In this document: in pieces, positions 33,685 through 40,777 of the stretch
How positions within the stretch are numbered: the stretch's first letter is position 1
Layout of the letters: every line of letters starts with the position of its first letter
NCBI GenBank assembly: GCA_946223355.1
Contig: CAMIPB010000004.1
Coordinates: 29,182 to 93,181 of the forward strand
Direction: 5' to 3'
Source: an uncultured Corynebacterium sp.
Lineage (GTDB): Bacteria > Actinomycetota > Actinomycetes > Mycobacteriales > Mycobacteriaceae
DNA: 64,000 nucleotides
The notes under the pieces: model-generated
Told to the model about the DNA's origin: nothing
Seen by the model: only the letters and a program-made list of their open reading frames with translations
Databases searched by the model: none
Program-made: the position numbers and the translations under genes

Positions 33685-34746
33685 ATGAATAAGCGGCCCT
33701 GGAGCCCGAGCATCAAAAACTTCGCCATCACAACGAGCGCTGTGGTGTTGTGGGTTATTTCGGTGATCGCGGAGCAAGAAATGGTTCACGCGTTGGCCGG
33801 AGTAGTCCTGTTGACAAGCATTCCCCTCGCGTTACGTTTCCCGACGATTGCATGTACCTTGTTTACTGTTTGTTTCGCGGCTCTCGTAATGAGTGGACGC
33901 AGTCCAGGCTTGCTATTCTTTGTGGTTTTCTTATTAGTTTTCGTAGTGGCTGCGCAGGGACGATTGGTTCTGGCAGTTTTGACCTTTTCTTTTGTAGGTC
34001 TACTCGGTTTCTATTCTTCGGAACTAGGAACGTTCACTTTTGAGGTAGTATCCGGATTATTATTCGCTCTTTTCGGGGCCATAGCTTTGAGTGCGGGTTA
34101 TTGGTATTTTAGGCACGATGAGCTAAGCAAAGCTAGAGAGGCTTTTGTCCGTCAGAGGAATGAGCAAGTGCAGCAGTTGCTGCACGATTCGGTTGCAGCA
34201 GATCTTACTGCGATGGTTGTTCGCCTTGAAGGGATGGCCATTAGAAAGCCAGAACTATCAACAGAACTTGGGGAGTGCGCTCACTTAGCGCGTCGTTCCA
34301 TTAAGCAAACTCGTGCGTTAATTGACAGATACGAGGAGTTCACCAACGCTGAGACTAAAAGTAGTCCGCATCAGCTGTTGAAGTCATTGCGAGCTTTTGA
34401 ATCACGTTTGTCAGGTAACGGCTTTACAGTAAATATCGTTAAGCGAATCGACTGTTTGCCTGAACAGGCAGCTAGCAATGATGCGCTGCATCAATGCCTA
34501 GGAGAGATAGCAACGAACATCATCAAGTACGGTGATCCCCGAACAGAGGTAAAACTTGAATGTTCCTCAACGTCTGATGAACTAAATTTGAGAATTGAAA
34601 ATGGGATTTCGAATGCTGAGAGAAGCTCTAACTCCAGTATGTTCGGGCTGAAATCGGTTTTTTCAGCGATGGATGCAGTCTCGGGTAAGGCCAGCTTCCG
34701 TGCCGAAGGGGATGTGTGGATAAGTCAGCTCACCCTAAAGCCTTGA
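33685..34746 (+). CDS. Membrane histidine kinase of the accessory region (TCS 1)
   Basis: About 353 aa; ATG 33685 or the GTG 6 bp upstream. Five to six N-terminal helices (to about residue 145) are followed by an atypical H box, NEQVQQLLHDSVAADLTAMV (His-Asp), and a divergent HATPase domain with N box GEIATNIIKYGDPRTEV and a weak glycine box. It resembles the kinase at 40778 in layout and motifs and not the other kinases in the window. Codons are AT-richer than in neighbouring hrpB. It begins a unit of two small genes and a response regulator, as in peptide-pheromone circuits. Confidence 0.8.
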   Translation: MNKRPWSPSIKNFAITTSAVVLWVISVIAEQEMVHALAGVVLLTSIPLALRFPTIACTLFTVCFAALVMSGRSPGLLFFVVFLLVFVVAAQGRLVLAVLTFSFVGLLGFYSSELGTFTFEVVSGLLFALFGAIALSAGYWYFRHDELSKAREAFVRQRNEQVQQLLHDSVAADLTAMVVRLEGMAIRKPELSTELGECAHLARRSIKQTRALIDRYEEFTNAETKSSPHQLLKSLRAFESRLSGNGFTVNIVKRIDCLPEQAASNDALHQCLGEIATNIIKYGDPRTEVKLECSSTSDELNLRIENGISNAERSSNSSMFGLKSVFSAMDAVSGKASFRAEGDVWISQLTLKP

Positions 34747-34852
34747 TTACGAAATCTAAATGGCCTTAATTCCGGAGGAATCTGTGTAATAGCAGTGATT
34801 AAGTTTCCAAGTTTAGTGGTTTTCGCCGGGAGAGGGCCTCTGTTTAGAAGGC

Positions 34853-34866
34853 GATACTTTCGTATC
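34853..34866. promoter_or_regulatory. GATAC-TTTC-GTATC inverted repeat (candidate regulator site)
   Basis: GATACTTTCGTATC, followed by AGTTTT, recurs almost unchanged at 37466-37479. It lies 117 bp before the small membrane-protein gene at 34983, in a 236-bp stretch that otherwise holds no gene. Confidence 0.5.
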
Positions 34867-34982
34867 AGTTTTGTCCATATCTCCTGAGTTGCGATTTCCG
34901 CAGTGATTCCATGGTGTTTGAAACGTAAATTGTAAATATCTAAAAGTTGCGATCCAGTAGCCAGTGGAGGGCGAACAGCGAA

Positions 34983-35225
34983 ATGGTTTCAAGAAAGAAG
35001 TATATGACTCGTCTGATCGGCGGGAGCGCACTGTTCTTTCTTTTCAGCGCTCTTATTTCGGCGTTTTTCTTTTCTCTTGGCCGAGGTCATTCGTTGAATT
35101 TCAATGACCCTGTGCCCTGGGTTGGAGCAGCCATAATCTCGACCATCCTTACGACGATTTGGGCTAAGAGGAATGCCAAAAGCTTCCGGGAAAGAAGGAA
35201 TTTGTTTGGGCCTGATCGCCCGTAG
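34983..35225 (+). CDS. Small two-helix membrane protein, possible immunity protein
   Basis: An 80-aa protein from ATG 34983 (GGAGGG 11 nt upstream); an upstream in-frame Met exists at 34947. A basic N terminus (VSRKKYMTRLIGG) precedes two helices, ALFFLFSALISAFFF and VGAAIISTILTTIWA, and a strongly basic tail (KRNAKSFRERRNLFG). No family recognised. Size, topology and place between a kinase and a secreted peptide gene suggest immunity or signalling, which is inference. Confidence 0.5.
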   Translation: MVSRKKYMTRLIGGSALFFLFSALISAFFFSLGRGHSLNFNDPVPWVGAAIISTILTTIWAKRNAKSFRERRNLFGPDRP

Positions 35226-35348
35226 CCTGAAACATCAGTGTTCATACCAACCTAGCGATTTCGAATATTTGGTGCTTCCGCTTGGAGTACGCACGGTGCT
35301 CGCCAAGTATTCCTCTGTATAGTTGCATCGAAAGGGCACGGCGAGACT

Positions 35349-35627
35349 TTGGGAACTTATTTTTTGGGAACGGCAGAGCGACGTCATCTAGGTACTTCAT
35401 TTTGGGTAGCGGTAGTCATCGCATTAATTATTGCTAATGCGCCTTCCAAAACTGCAATGGCCGCTGATAAACGTCCAAATCAGCATTACCACACCGCAAA
35501 TTATTATGATGATGCCTTGGAAGCTCAAAATGGTCAAAATGGTTTTGAGGCAAACGATCAGGCTATGGTAATTCGTCGTTGGTTTCGGTGTGAGGCGAAC
35601 AAGAATATGTTTTGGTGCCCTAATTGA
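35349..35627 (+). CDS. Small secreted Cys-containing peptide
   Basis: Up to 92 aa, with a TTG start at 35349 (AAAGGG about 12 nt upstream); the start is uncertain. A signal peptide is visible (RRHLGTSFWVAVVIALIIAN then APSKTAMA), leaving a mature peptide of about 53 aa from ADKRPNQHYHT to the end. It is rich in Asn, Gln, His and Tyr and ends in RWFRCEANKNMFWCPN, where two Cys could form a disulfide loop. The stop overlaps the response regulator start by 4 bp, so it is co-translated with the regulator. Candidate pheromone or bacteriocin-like peptide. Confidence 0.5.
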   Translation: MGTYFLGTAERRHLGTSFWVAVVIALIIANAPSKTAMAADKRPNQHYHTANYYDDALEAQNGQNGFEANDQAMVIRRWFRCEANKNMFWCPN

Positions 35628-36283
35628 TTCATTCAATTCTACTTGTTGATGATGATGCGGTGATTAGGAAGAATTTGCCGCTGTACTTTCTGCACACGAA
35701 CGATTTTGCAGTTGTTGCGACGGTTGAGGATGGGGATAAAGCTCTTGAATGGCTGAGGAAACACAGATGTGACATAGTTTTGTCAGACATCCACATGCCT
35801 GGTTTGGGCGGCAGAGAGTTGCTGCGTGAACTAAATAAATTTCAGTCGCCACCCATTTTTGTAGGGATTACGGCATTTGATTCCGATGAAACCATGCTGC
35901 ATATCTTGGCCAATGGTGGGGCTGGCTACATAATTAAAAGCGATCCCCCAGAACGAATAGTTCAGAGTTTACGTGCCTGCGTTACGCACGGCTTGACACT
36001 ATCTCAAGCATGCATTCCGCGTTTAGTGGAACGAACAATTAAGGGCCATCCGAGTCTGGAGGATTCATCGAAGGAAATTCAGCTTGATGCTGAACAGATA
36101 CGTATTTTGGAGTTAATCCGGCAAGGGTACTCAAATGCAGCGATTGGTAAATCGCTGAGCTACGCAGAGTCAAGCATTAAGCGAAAAGTATCTAAGCTGT
36201 TTGAGATCTTCGGCGCATCAAACCGCACGGAGCTCGTGTTGCGTGCCGAGTTTCATCGCTGGGGGACGGCGGAGGAAATCTGA
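35624..36283 (+). CDS. Response regulator of the accessory region (TCS 1)
   Basis: A 219-aa NarL-type regulator with DDDAVIRKN, phospho-acceptor in CDIVLSDIHMPGLGG and Lys in GYIIKSD, then a LuxR-type helix-turn-helix with recognition helix YAESSIKRKVSKLFEIFGAS. The equivalent at 40108 has YSESGIKKRVSKLFKQF, so the two probably read related sites. TTG start at 35624 overlaps the preceding secreted-peptide gene. It is convergent with the 36345 gene and probably acts on the GATACTTTCGWATC sites (inference). Confidence 0.85.
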   Translation: MIHSILLVDDDAVIRKNLPLYFLHTNDFAVVATVEDGDKALEWLRKHRCDIVLSDIHMPGLGGRELLRELNKFQSPPIFVGITAFDSDETMLHILANGGAGYIIKSDPPERIVQSLRACVTHGLTLSQACIPRLVERTIKGHPSLEDSSKEIQLDAEQIRILELIRQGYSNAAIGKSLSYAESSIKRKVSKLFEIFGASNRTELVLRAEFHRWGTAEEI

Positions 36284-36344
36284 CGGGTAACTAGCCTTTC
36301 GTTTGCTTCCTCCGCCGGAAAGTAAGAACCTTAGTTCTTGATGC

Positions 36345-36698
36345 CTATAGGTCTGCCTTTTTGCTCTCGTACTGCGAAAAGAAGATCCACATAAACGCAA
36401 TCATCAGTATCGCAATCCAGGAGTAGCCTGACGTGGTCAAAGCGAGACCAAATAGGCAAACTGTGATTAGAACATCTCGAGTTCGCCTAAATTTTTGCGT
36501 ATGGGATGTTTGAGCTTTAGTCGGACGTGCAAAAAGACAGAGTAACAGTGCGACTAGGGAAAGTGCGGCGTAAATTCCCCAGAATAACCATGGAGTTGTT
36601 GCAGGAAGTCCTGAAACTGCACTTGCATTTAAGCCGAGTGCGAACCCTCCGTTAAGAATTGGCAGAAATCGTCGAGGTAGAAATTGATAATGGTCCAT
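36345..36698 (-). CDS. Four-helix membrane protein, possible immunity protein
   Basis: A 117-aa protein from ATG 36698, chosen because AAAGAG is 5 nt upstream. It has four hydrophobic helices (GGFALGLNASAVSGL, WLFWGIYAALSLVALLLCLF, VLITVCLFGLALTTSGYSW, IAILMIAFMWIFF) with a basic loop in the middle. No family recognised. It follows the frameshifted secreted-protein gene by about 10 bp, so the pair looks like an effector and its membrane immunity partner. Confidence 0.55.
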   Translation of the reverse strand: MDHYQFLPRRFLPILNGGFALGLNASAVSGLPATTPWLFWGIYAALSLVALLLCLFARPTKAQTSHTQKFRRTRDVLITVCLFGLALTTSGYSWIAILMIAFMWIFFSQYESKKADL

Positions 36699-36708
36699 CA
36701 TCACTCTT

Positions 36709-37361
36709 TTATTCGATTGCAGACTTCAAAGGGGGAAATCCCCATTGAGGATAGAGTGCAACACCCTTTCCTTGCGCGAGGGCTCCGATGATTTTTGCCG
36801 CCAAATCAATGAAGAAGCCGATTCCGAGGAGAGCCACACCGCCAGAAATTGCGCTTGCTACCGGTCCCCCATCATTCCTGAAACCGCCGTAAAAGCAGCA
36901 GCAAGCGCATAGGGGCCTGCTTCAGCAGCGGTTGCTACTGCCACGAATGCTCCAGTTGTTAAAGCTTCATTGGAAATGTAGTACCGGGGCCCAGCATTAG
37001 CAGCGGTCTGAAAAGGCAAGCTTTGTGGCTCTGTGATTACGGTAGTCGGGGTATAAGTGCCATCGATGATCTCTCGGAAACTTGCTACCTGAGAAGCTGA
37101 GAATCCGTACTTCTGCTTGAGTTCCTGGTCAGTGAAGTCGGATTCCAGTTTCTTTCCGTTGTTGGTGGTATGGAACCGGCCATTGTCGAGCTCAGCAATT
37201 TTACAAGCAAGAGCAATGTCCTCGTTTTCCTTCGCTGCTGGTGAGGAGGCGCATCCATTGGAAGCCGATGGTTTGTCAGTGGCAGCTGCTTGAGCCACGT
37301 TGGAACAAACAAGTGTAGTAGCTACCAATGTAGCCAAGGATAGACTTCGTACATTCTTCAT
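36709..37361 (-). pseudogene. Secreted hydrophobic-domain protein gene with frameshift at a run of five C
   Basis: From ATG 37361 (AAAGGGA upstream) the frame reads a signal peptide (VRSLSLATLVATTLVCSNVA, QA), a polar region with two Cys, and a Gly/Ala-rich hydrophobic segment, then stops at 36858. Adding one base to the C run at 36867-36871 (G on the coding strand) joins it exactly to SGMMGGPVASAISGGVALLG, then a second helix ending in GKGVALYPQWGFPPLKSAIE and a stop at 36709, giving 217 aa. The joined frame is clearly coding. Two GxxxG-like hydrophobic helices suggest a membrane-active, bacteriocin-like protein. The break is a mutation, a phase switch or a sequencing error. Confidence 0.7.
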
Positions 37362-37465
37362 GATTTCCCTTTCGGCTGGATTGTGTGGCTTGAAGGGGAA
37401 GAGGATTTCCTTATGAAGAAGAGTAGAAGACCAATTCCTGGTTTGTTTTGCTGATTTGTAAGTCT

Positions 37466-37479
37466 GATACTTTCGAATC
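37466..37479. promoter_or_regulatory. GATAC-TTTC-GAATC near-palindrome (candidate regulator site)
   Basis: GATACTTTCGAATC followed by AAAGTTTT matches 34853-34866. It lies 105 bp upstream of the ATG of the frameshifted secreted-protein gene, a distance similar to that of the other copy from its gene. Confidence 0.5.
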
Positions 37480-37758
37480 AAAGTTTTCTGTTCCCTGGTG
37501 GCAATGCGAGAACTGTTCCCACTACTAGAGCGACAAAATTCGGAATTGCGTCTGGATACATGTATTCGTAACGTGCATGAACACCAGCTCCTTCAGCTCC
37601 GATGCCACACATGACGGGGGATGTCGAGGGCTGAGATGAAGTTGGCGTCGCTGGCGCCTCCGAGGCAGTATTCCATGAGCGCGTTGATGGCACGGGCACC
37701 GTCCTGTGGGTTAAGGCCAGCGTGGTATTCGACGCCAGTTGCCTCAACCCGAATGAGC
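37478..37758 (-). pseudogene. Decayed M20 peptidase fragment
   Basis: One frame reads LIRVEATGVEYHAGLNPQDG followed by GGASDANFISALDIP; after a shift in a C run near 37615 the next reads VMCGIGAEGAGVHARYEYMY. These are the dimerisation-domain edge, GG.SDA and GaeG.H..(D/E)EY motifs of M20 carboxypeptidases, but about 120 residues between them are missing and there is no start. It is a deletion relic. The 160 bp beyond it (37759-37920) hold a further open frame of no recognisable origin. Confidence 0.65.
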
Positions 37759-37940
37759 CGTCACCTCGCGGACATCGTGAACAAAGAGATTGCAATCTTG
37801 GACGGAGTTTTGTCCACGAGCACAGACATCATCGCCCGCGACTGGAAACGTTATTGGTCACATCGCGACGCTGACGGCCGGATGGACAATTTCTCCCCTT
37901 TGGCGCCACCGCTACATTAAGGTACGCGAGCAGCCAGGGG

Positions 37941-38351
37941 TTAGCCCTCGTACTTCATTCGCGCCGGCGCCACCGTGAGGTACAGCAGCGGCAGGCTCTG
38001 TAGCAGGGCGACCAGCGTGGTGATGGTCCACGGGGTGTCATGGGTGTCGGGCAACACCCAGAAAATACCACCGACGAAAAAGACTGCTAGGTAAATACCT
38101 AGGCTGATCAGAATCGCATTGTTTGTTGGTGAATTGTTTTTCTCGGCGGCAGAATCGAGTCCATCGCGGGTGAGGGTGAAAAACACTAGCATGCAGGAGG
38201 ACAGCAACATCGCGATCATGACACCCTGTTCGATGTTGGTCATTTGGTAGGACACTGCGGCAATAACTAGAGCGAAGACGCTTGAAACTATCATGCGTGT
38301 ACGCACGCCACGGTGTTGAGAAGCAATGCCGTTAAAACTCATGGTGCTCAT
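37941..38351 (-). CDS. Hypothetical four-helix membrane protein
   Basis: A 136-aa protein with four predicted transmembrane helices (IVSSVFALVIAAVSYQM, GVMIAMLLSSCMLVFF, AILISLGIYLAVFFVGGIFW, ITTLVALLQSLPLLYLTV) and short loops; no conserved motif recognised. It starts 9 bp after the stop of the acetyltransferase gene on the same strand, so they are likely co-transcribed. Confidence 0.6.
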   Translation of the reverse strand: MSTMSFNGIASQHRGVRTRMIVSSVFALVIAAVSYQMTNIEQGVMIAMLLSSCMLVFFTLTRDGLDSAAEKNNSPTNNAILISLGIYLAVFFVGGIFWVLPDTHDTPWTITTLVALLQSLPLLYLTVAPARMKYEG

Positions 38352-38359
38352 GGTAGCAG

Positions 38360-39034
38360 CTATGAGCTGGCGAATCCTTCCACCGGCCCATCCAGCTCAG
38401 CGCGCTCGAGGGAGCTAGCCGGGGCGTCGGGAAGCTCGCGCACCACGCGGGCAGGGCTGCCGAGCACTAAGGAATTGTCCGGAATGTCTTTAGTAACCAG
38501 GGCGCCGGCGCCGATGACGCAGTTGGAACCGATGGTCACACCAGGTAAAACGGTGCAGTTGGCGCCAAACCAGGTGTTGTCGCCGACGGTGATGGGTTTG
38601 GCAATTTCCCAGCCACCCTTGCGCATCTCGTGGTCATTGACGGGATGCGTGATGGTGATAAACGAGCAGTTGGGGCCCACCATGCAATGATCGCCAAAGG
38701 TTACCGATGCCTGGGCAAGGATGACAGCGTTAAAGTTCACAAAGCAATGTTCACCAAAGCTTAAATTGCAGCCATATTCCAGATTAAGCGGCGTATTAAT
38801 CCCAGGGATCCCAGAGCCTGCGGCAAGCACGTCTTTGAGAAGCTCCTTGGCCCGGGCGTCATCGGTATTGCCTAGCTCGTTGAGCTGCTTGGTCAAAGCA
38901 AACGTGCGCTGGTGTTCCTTTGCCGTTTCCGGCATCGCAGGTAGGTGCCATTGGCCGCTGACCTGTCTTTCCCAGGTGCCGTATTGCTCAAGATCCGCGC
39001 GGTCGGAGTGGCTGGGCTGATGCGGTGAAATCAT
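38360..39034 (-). CDS. Sugar O-acetyltransferase (maltose/galactoside type, LbH fold)
   Basis: A 224-aa enzyme from ATG 39034; the longer frame to 39199 overlaps the divergent secreted-protein gene and has no family resemblance. The N-terminal Mac domain and left-handed beta-helix hexapeptides are seen in YGCNLSFGEHCFVNFNAVIL, GDHCMVGPNCSFITITHPVN (catalytic His), NTWFGANCTVLPGVTIGSNC and GALVTKDIPDNSLVLGSPAR. It transfers acetyl from acetyl-CoA to a sugar hydroxyl. A typical full-length member. Confidence 0.9.
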   Translation of the reverse strand: MISPHQPSHSDRADLEQYGTWERQVSGQWHLPAMPETAKEHQRTFALTKQLNELGNTDDARAKELLKDVLAAGSGIPGINTPLNLEYGCNLSFGEHCFVNFNAVILAQASVTFGDHCMVGPNCSFITITHPVNDHEMRKGGWEIAKPITVGDNTWFGANCTVLPGVTIGSNCVIGAGALVTKDIPDNSLVLGSPARVVRELPDAPASSLERAELDGPVEGFASS

Positions 39035-39138
39035 GGCCGCGAGTCTAACGAAGGTGGCTAGGCTGGGGAGCATGCTTTTCGACGGGTACTTTGGTGCCCG
39101 CTTTGCGCGAAACCCGAGTTTCCGAACAAAACCAGCTC

Positions 39139-39193
39139 TAGGTTGAGAGTTGCAAGGAAAACCTTGCGACACACTTTCCCTCAACTCAGGAGG
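39139..39193 (+). promoter_or_regulatory. Structured leader of the phospholipase-like gene
   Basis: TAGGTT (39139-39144) is a possible -10 box. GCAAGG-AAAA-CCTTGC (39152-39167) is a perfect 6-bp stem that would form at the very 5' end of the message, enclosed by GTTGAG (39142-39147) and CTCAAC (39180-39185). The ribosome site AGGAGG (39188-39193) follows directly. Such a leader could stabilise the mRNA or control translation. Confidence 0.45.
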
Positions 39194-39197
39194 CTTC

Positions 39198-39818
39198 ATG
39201 CTAACTCAGCAGTCAAAAACGACTCTCTTGTCCACGAGCTTTTTGGCAATGATATTGGTTATGTTTTTCATGGCTTGGCCGGCCAATGCAGTACAGTCTG
39301 GCCCGATGACAAGTACTCCGGTGGATGACTCAACAAGTGAGACACACCAAATGGACGAAATTGATTTGCTCCTTCAAGAGTATATCGATTCAGAAAGCCT
39401 TACTTTTGATGTAGCGCGAGCTCAGAACGAAGGTCGAAGTCATGAAGAGGTTCAAATCGGTAAGGACTACAATTCTGCTCTGGAGTACGTTTACGTAACT
39501 TGCCTTGCGGGTGAAGAAAAAGTGCAGGCAAGTGGATTTGAAGAATCTGTCAATGGCACCTTTGCATTAGGTGGACTTGATGAGCGATGGAACTGGTGTG
39601 GCGAGAAAAGGACCGATGGTGGTGCTCCAGTCAACACTGCTGACCAAGTCTGTAAGTCTCATGATTTGTGTTTGCGCACAGACCGGGCTATTTGCGACTG
39701 CGATAAAACCTTTGTTCGCGGCATGAAGGCAATTAAGGGAAACTATTCAGGAATGGATCGGTTGTACATCGAAGCTGCGATAAGGGCGGTTCCCGCCTAT
39801 CACAAGTGCAACTTCTGA
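39198..39818 (+). CDS. Secreted phospholipase A2-like protein
   Basis: A 206-aa protein from ATG 39198, with AGGAGG 4 nt upstream. A signal peptide of about 32 residues (LSTSFLAMILVMFFMAWPAN then A) is followed by a 100-residue linker and a PLA2-like core: WNWCGEKRTDGGAPVNTADQ (calcium loop), VCKSHDLC (catalytic His-Asp) and ICDCDKTFVRGM (second Asp). Seven Cys suggest disulfides. PLA2 cleaves the sn-2 acyl chain of phospholipids outside the cell. It is followed by a small membrane-protein gene and faces a two-component pair, fitting a regulated toxin. Confidence 0.75.
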   Translation: MLTQQSKTTLLSTSFLAMILVMFFMAWPANAVQSGPMTSTPVDDSTSETHQMDEIDLLLQEYIDSESLTFDVARAQNEGRSHEEVQIGKDYNSALEYVYVTCLAGEEKVQASGFEESVNGTFALGGLDERWNWCGEKRTDGGAPVNTADQVCKSHDLCLRTDRAICDCDKTFVRGMKAIKGNYSGMDRLYIEAAIRAVPAYHKCNF

Positions 39819-39847
39819 CCGAAAACAACGCGGAAGGGACCGGATAA

Positions 39848-40093
39848 ATGAAAAACAAGCAAGCGGCGATAATCTTCGCCTATGTCCTCCTTGCTGCGGT
39901 GTGGGTGATAACGCCGTTTACCAGTTGGGAACCAGCGTGGGTTGAACCAGCTTTTGTCGGATTCAATCTAGTGGCCGTAGTTATTGGCATTTTTGTAGCC
40001 TTCAAGTGTAGAAACGTTCTTCTGGGCATTATGTCTGTTTTTACGATTTTCGCATGGCCGATTTTGCTAGTGATTTCTTTCTCATCGTGGTAA
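39848..40093 (+). CDS. Small three-helix membrane protein, possible partner of the PLA2-like protein
   Basis: An 81-aa protein with GAAGGGA 9 nt upstream of its ATG and three hydrophobic helices (AIIFAYVLLAAVWVITPF, FVGFNLVAVVIGIFVAFKC, GIMSVFTIFAWPILLVISF). It begins 29 bp after the PLA2-like gene and is surely co-transcribed. No family recognised; immunity against, or export of, the neighbour is inferred from position and size. Confidence 0.55.
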   Translation: MKNKQAAIIFAYVLLAAVWVITPFTSWEPAWVEPAFVGFNLVAVVIGIFVAFKCRNVLLGIMSVFTIFAWPILLVISFSSW

Positions 40094-40107
40094 ATCGTTG
40101 CTGAGAT

Positions 40108-40773
40108 TTAGCTCTCCCGCAATTCAAGAAGCTTGGCAATTAGTGCAGCTTTGGATTGGACGGAAAACTGCTTGAATAGTTTAGATACTCTTTTCTTTAT
40201 TCCGGACTCGGAGTAACCCAATTGGTCCGCAATATTCGCGTTACTTGTGCCTTTGCACAGTAACGCGATTATTTCTTTATCTACTGAGGCGAGCGTTGAG
40301 GATGGTGCAAGTATTAAATCAAGTAGAGTTTCATTTCTGTTTTCCTGGGGGGATGTTTTCGTTGCTTTTCTGTATAGAGTGGCGTTGATCTGTGGAGCGA
40401 TGACAAGGCCGTCTGCTAGGGAGTCGCGAATAGCTTGGGCAATGGATTCTGGGGACTGGCTCTTGAGAATGTAGCCTTGGCCACCAGCCTCAATAATGGA
40501 TTTTAGTGTTTTGCCTCGATCGATTGCGGTAATTGCTAAGAAAGCTGGGGGCTCCGGGAGGCGTTTTACTTCATGGAGCAGGTCTAGACCGCTCATGTGA
40601 GGCATGTGAATATCGGCCAGGACTACGTCTACTTGGTGTGTGGGGATTGCTTCCAACAGTTGAGTACCACTCGAAGCTTTGATTGAAACTTGAATGTCCT
40701 CAATGGGCTCGAGGTAACGCGACAGTGCATTTATTGAGAAAGGTTCATCGTCTACTATCGCCACTTTAATCAT
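40108..40773 (-). CDS. Response regulator of the accessory region (TCS 2)
   Basis: A 221-aa NarL-type regulator with VDDEPFSINAL, phospho-acceptor in VDVVLADIHMPHMSG and Lys in GYILKSQ, then a LuxR-type helix-turn-helix (ALLCKGTSNANIADQLGYSE, SGIKKRVSKLFKQF). It is a paralogue of the 35624 regulator. The gene lies 4 bp after its kinase and is convergent with the PLA2-like unit, ending 14 bp from it. Confidence 0.88.
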   Translation of the reverse strand: MIKVAIVDDEPFSINALSRYLEPIEDIQVSIKASSGTQLLEAIPTHQVDVVLADIHMPHMSGLDLLHEVKRLPEPPAFLAITAIDRGKTLKSIIEAGGQGYILKSQSPESIAQAIRDSLADGLVIAPQINATLYRKATKTSPQENRNETLLDLILAPSSTLASVDKEIIALLCKGTSNANIADQLGYSESGIKKRVSKLFKQFSVQSKAALIAKLLELRES

Positions 40774-40777
40774 CTAA

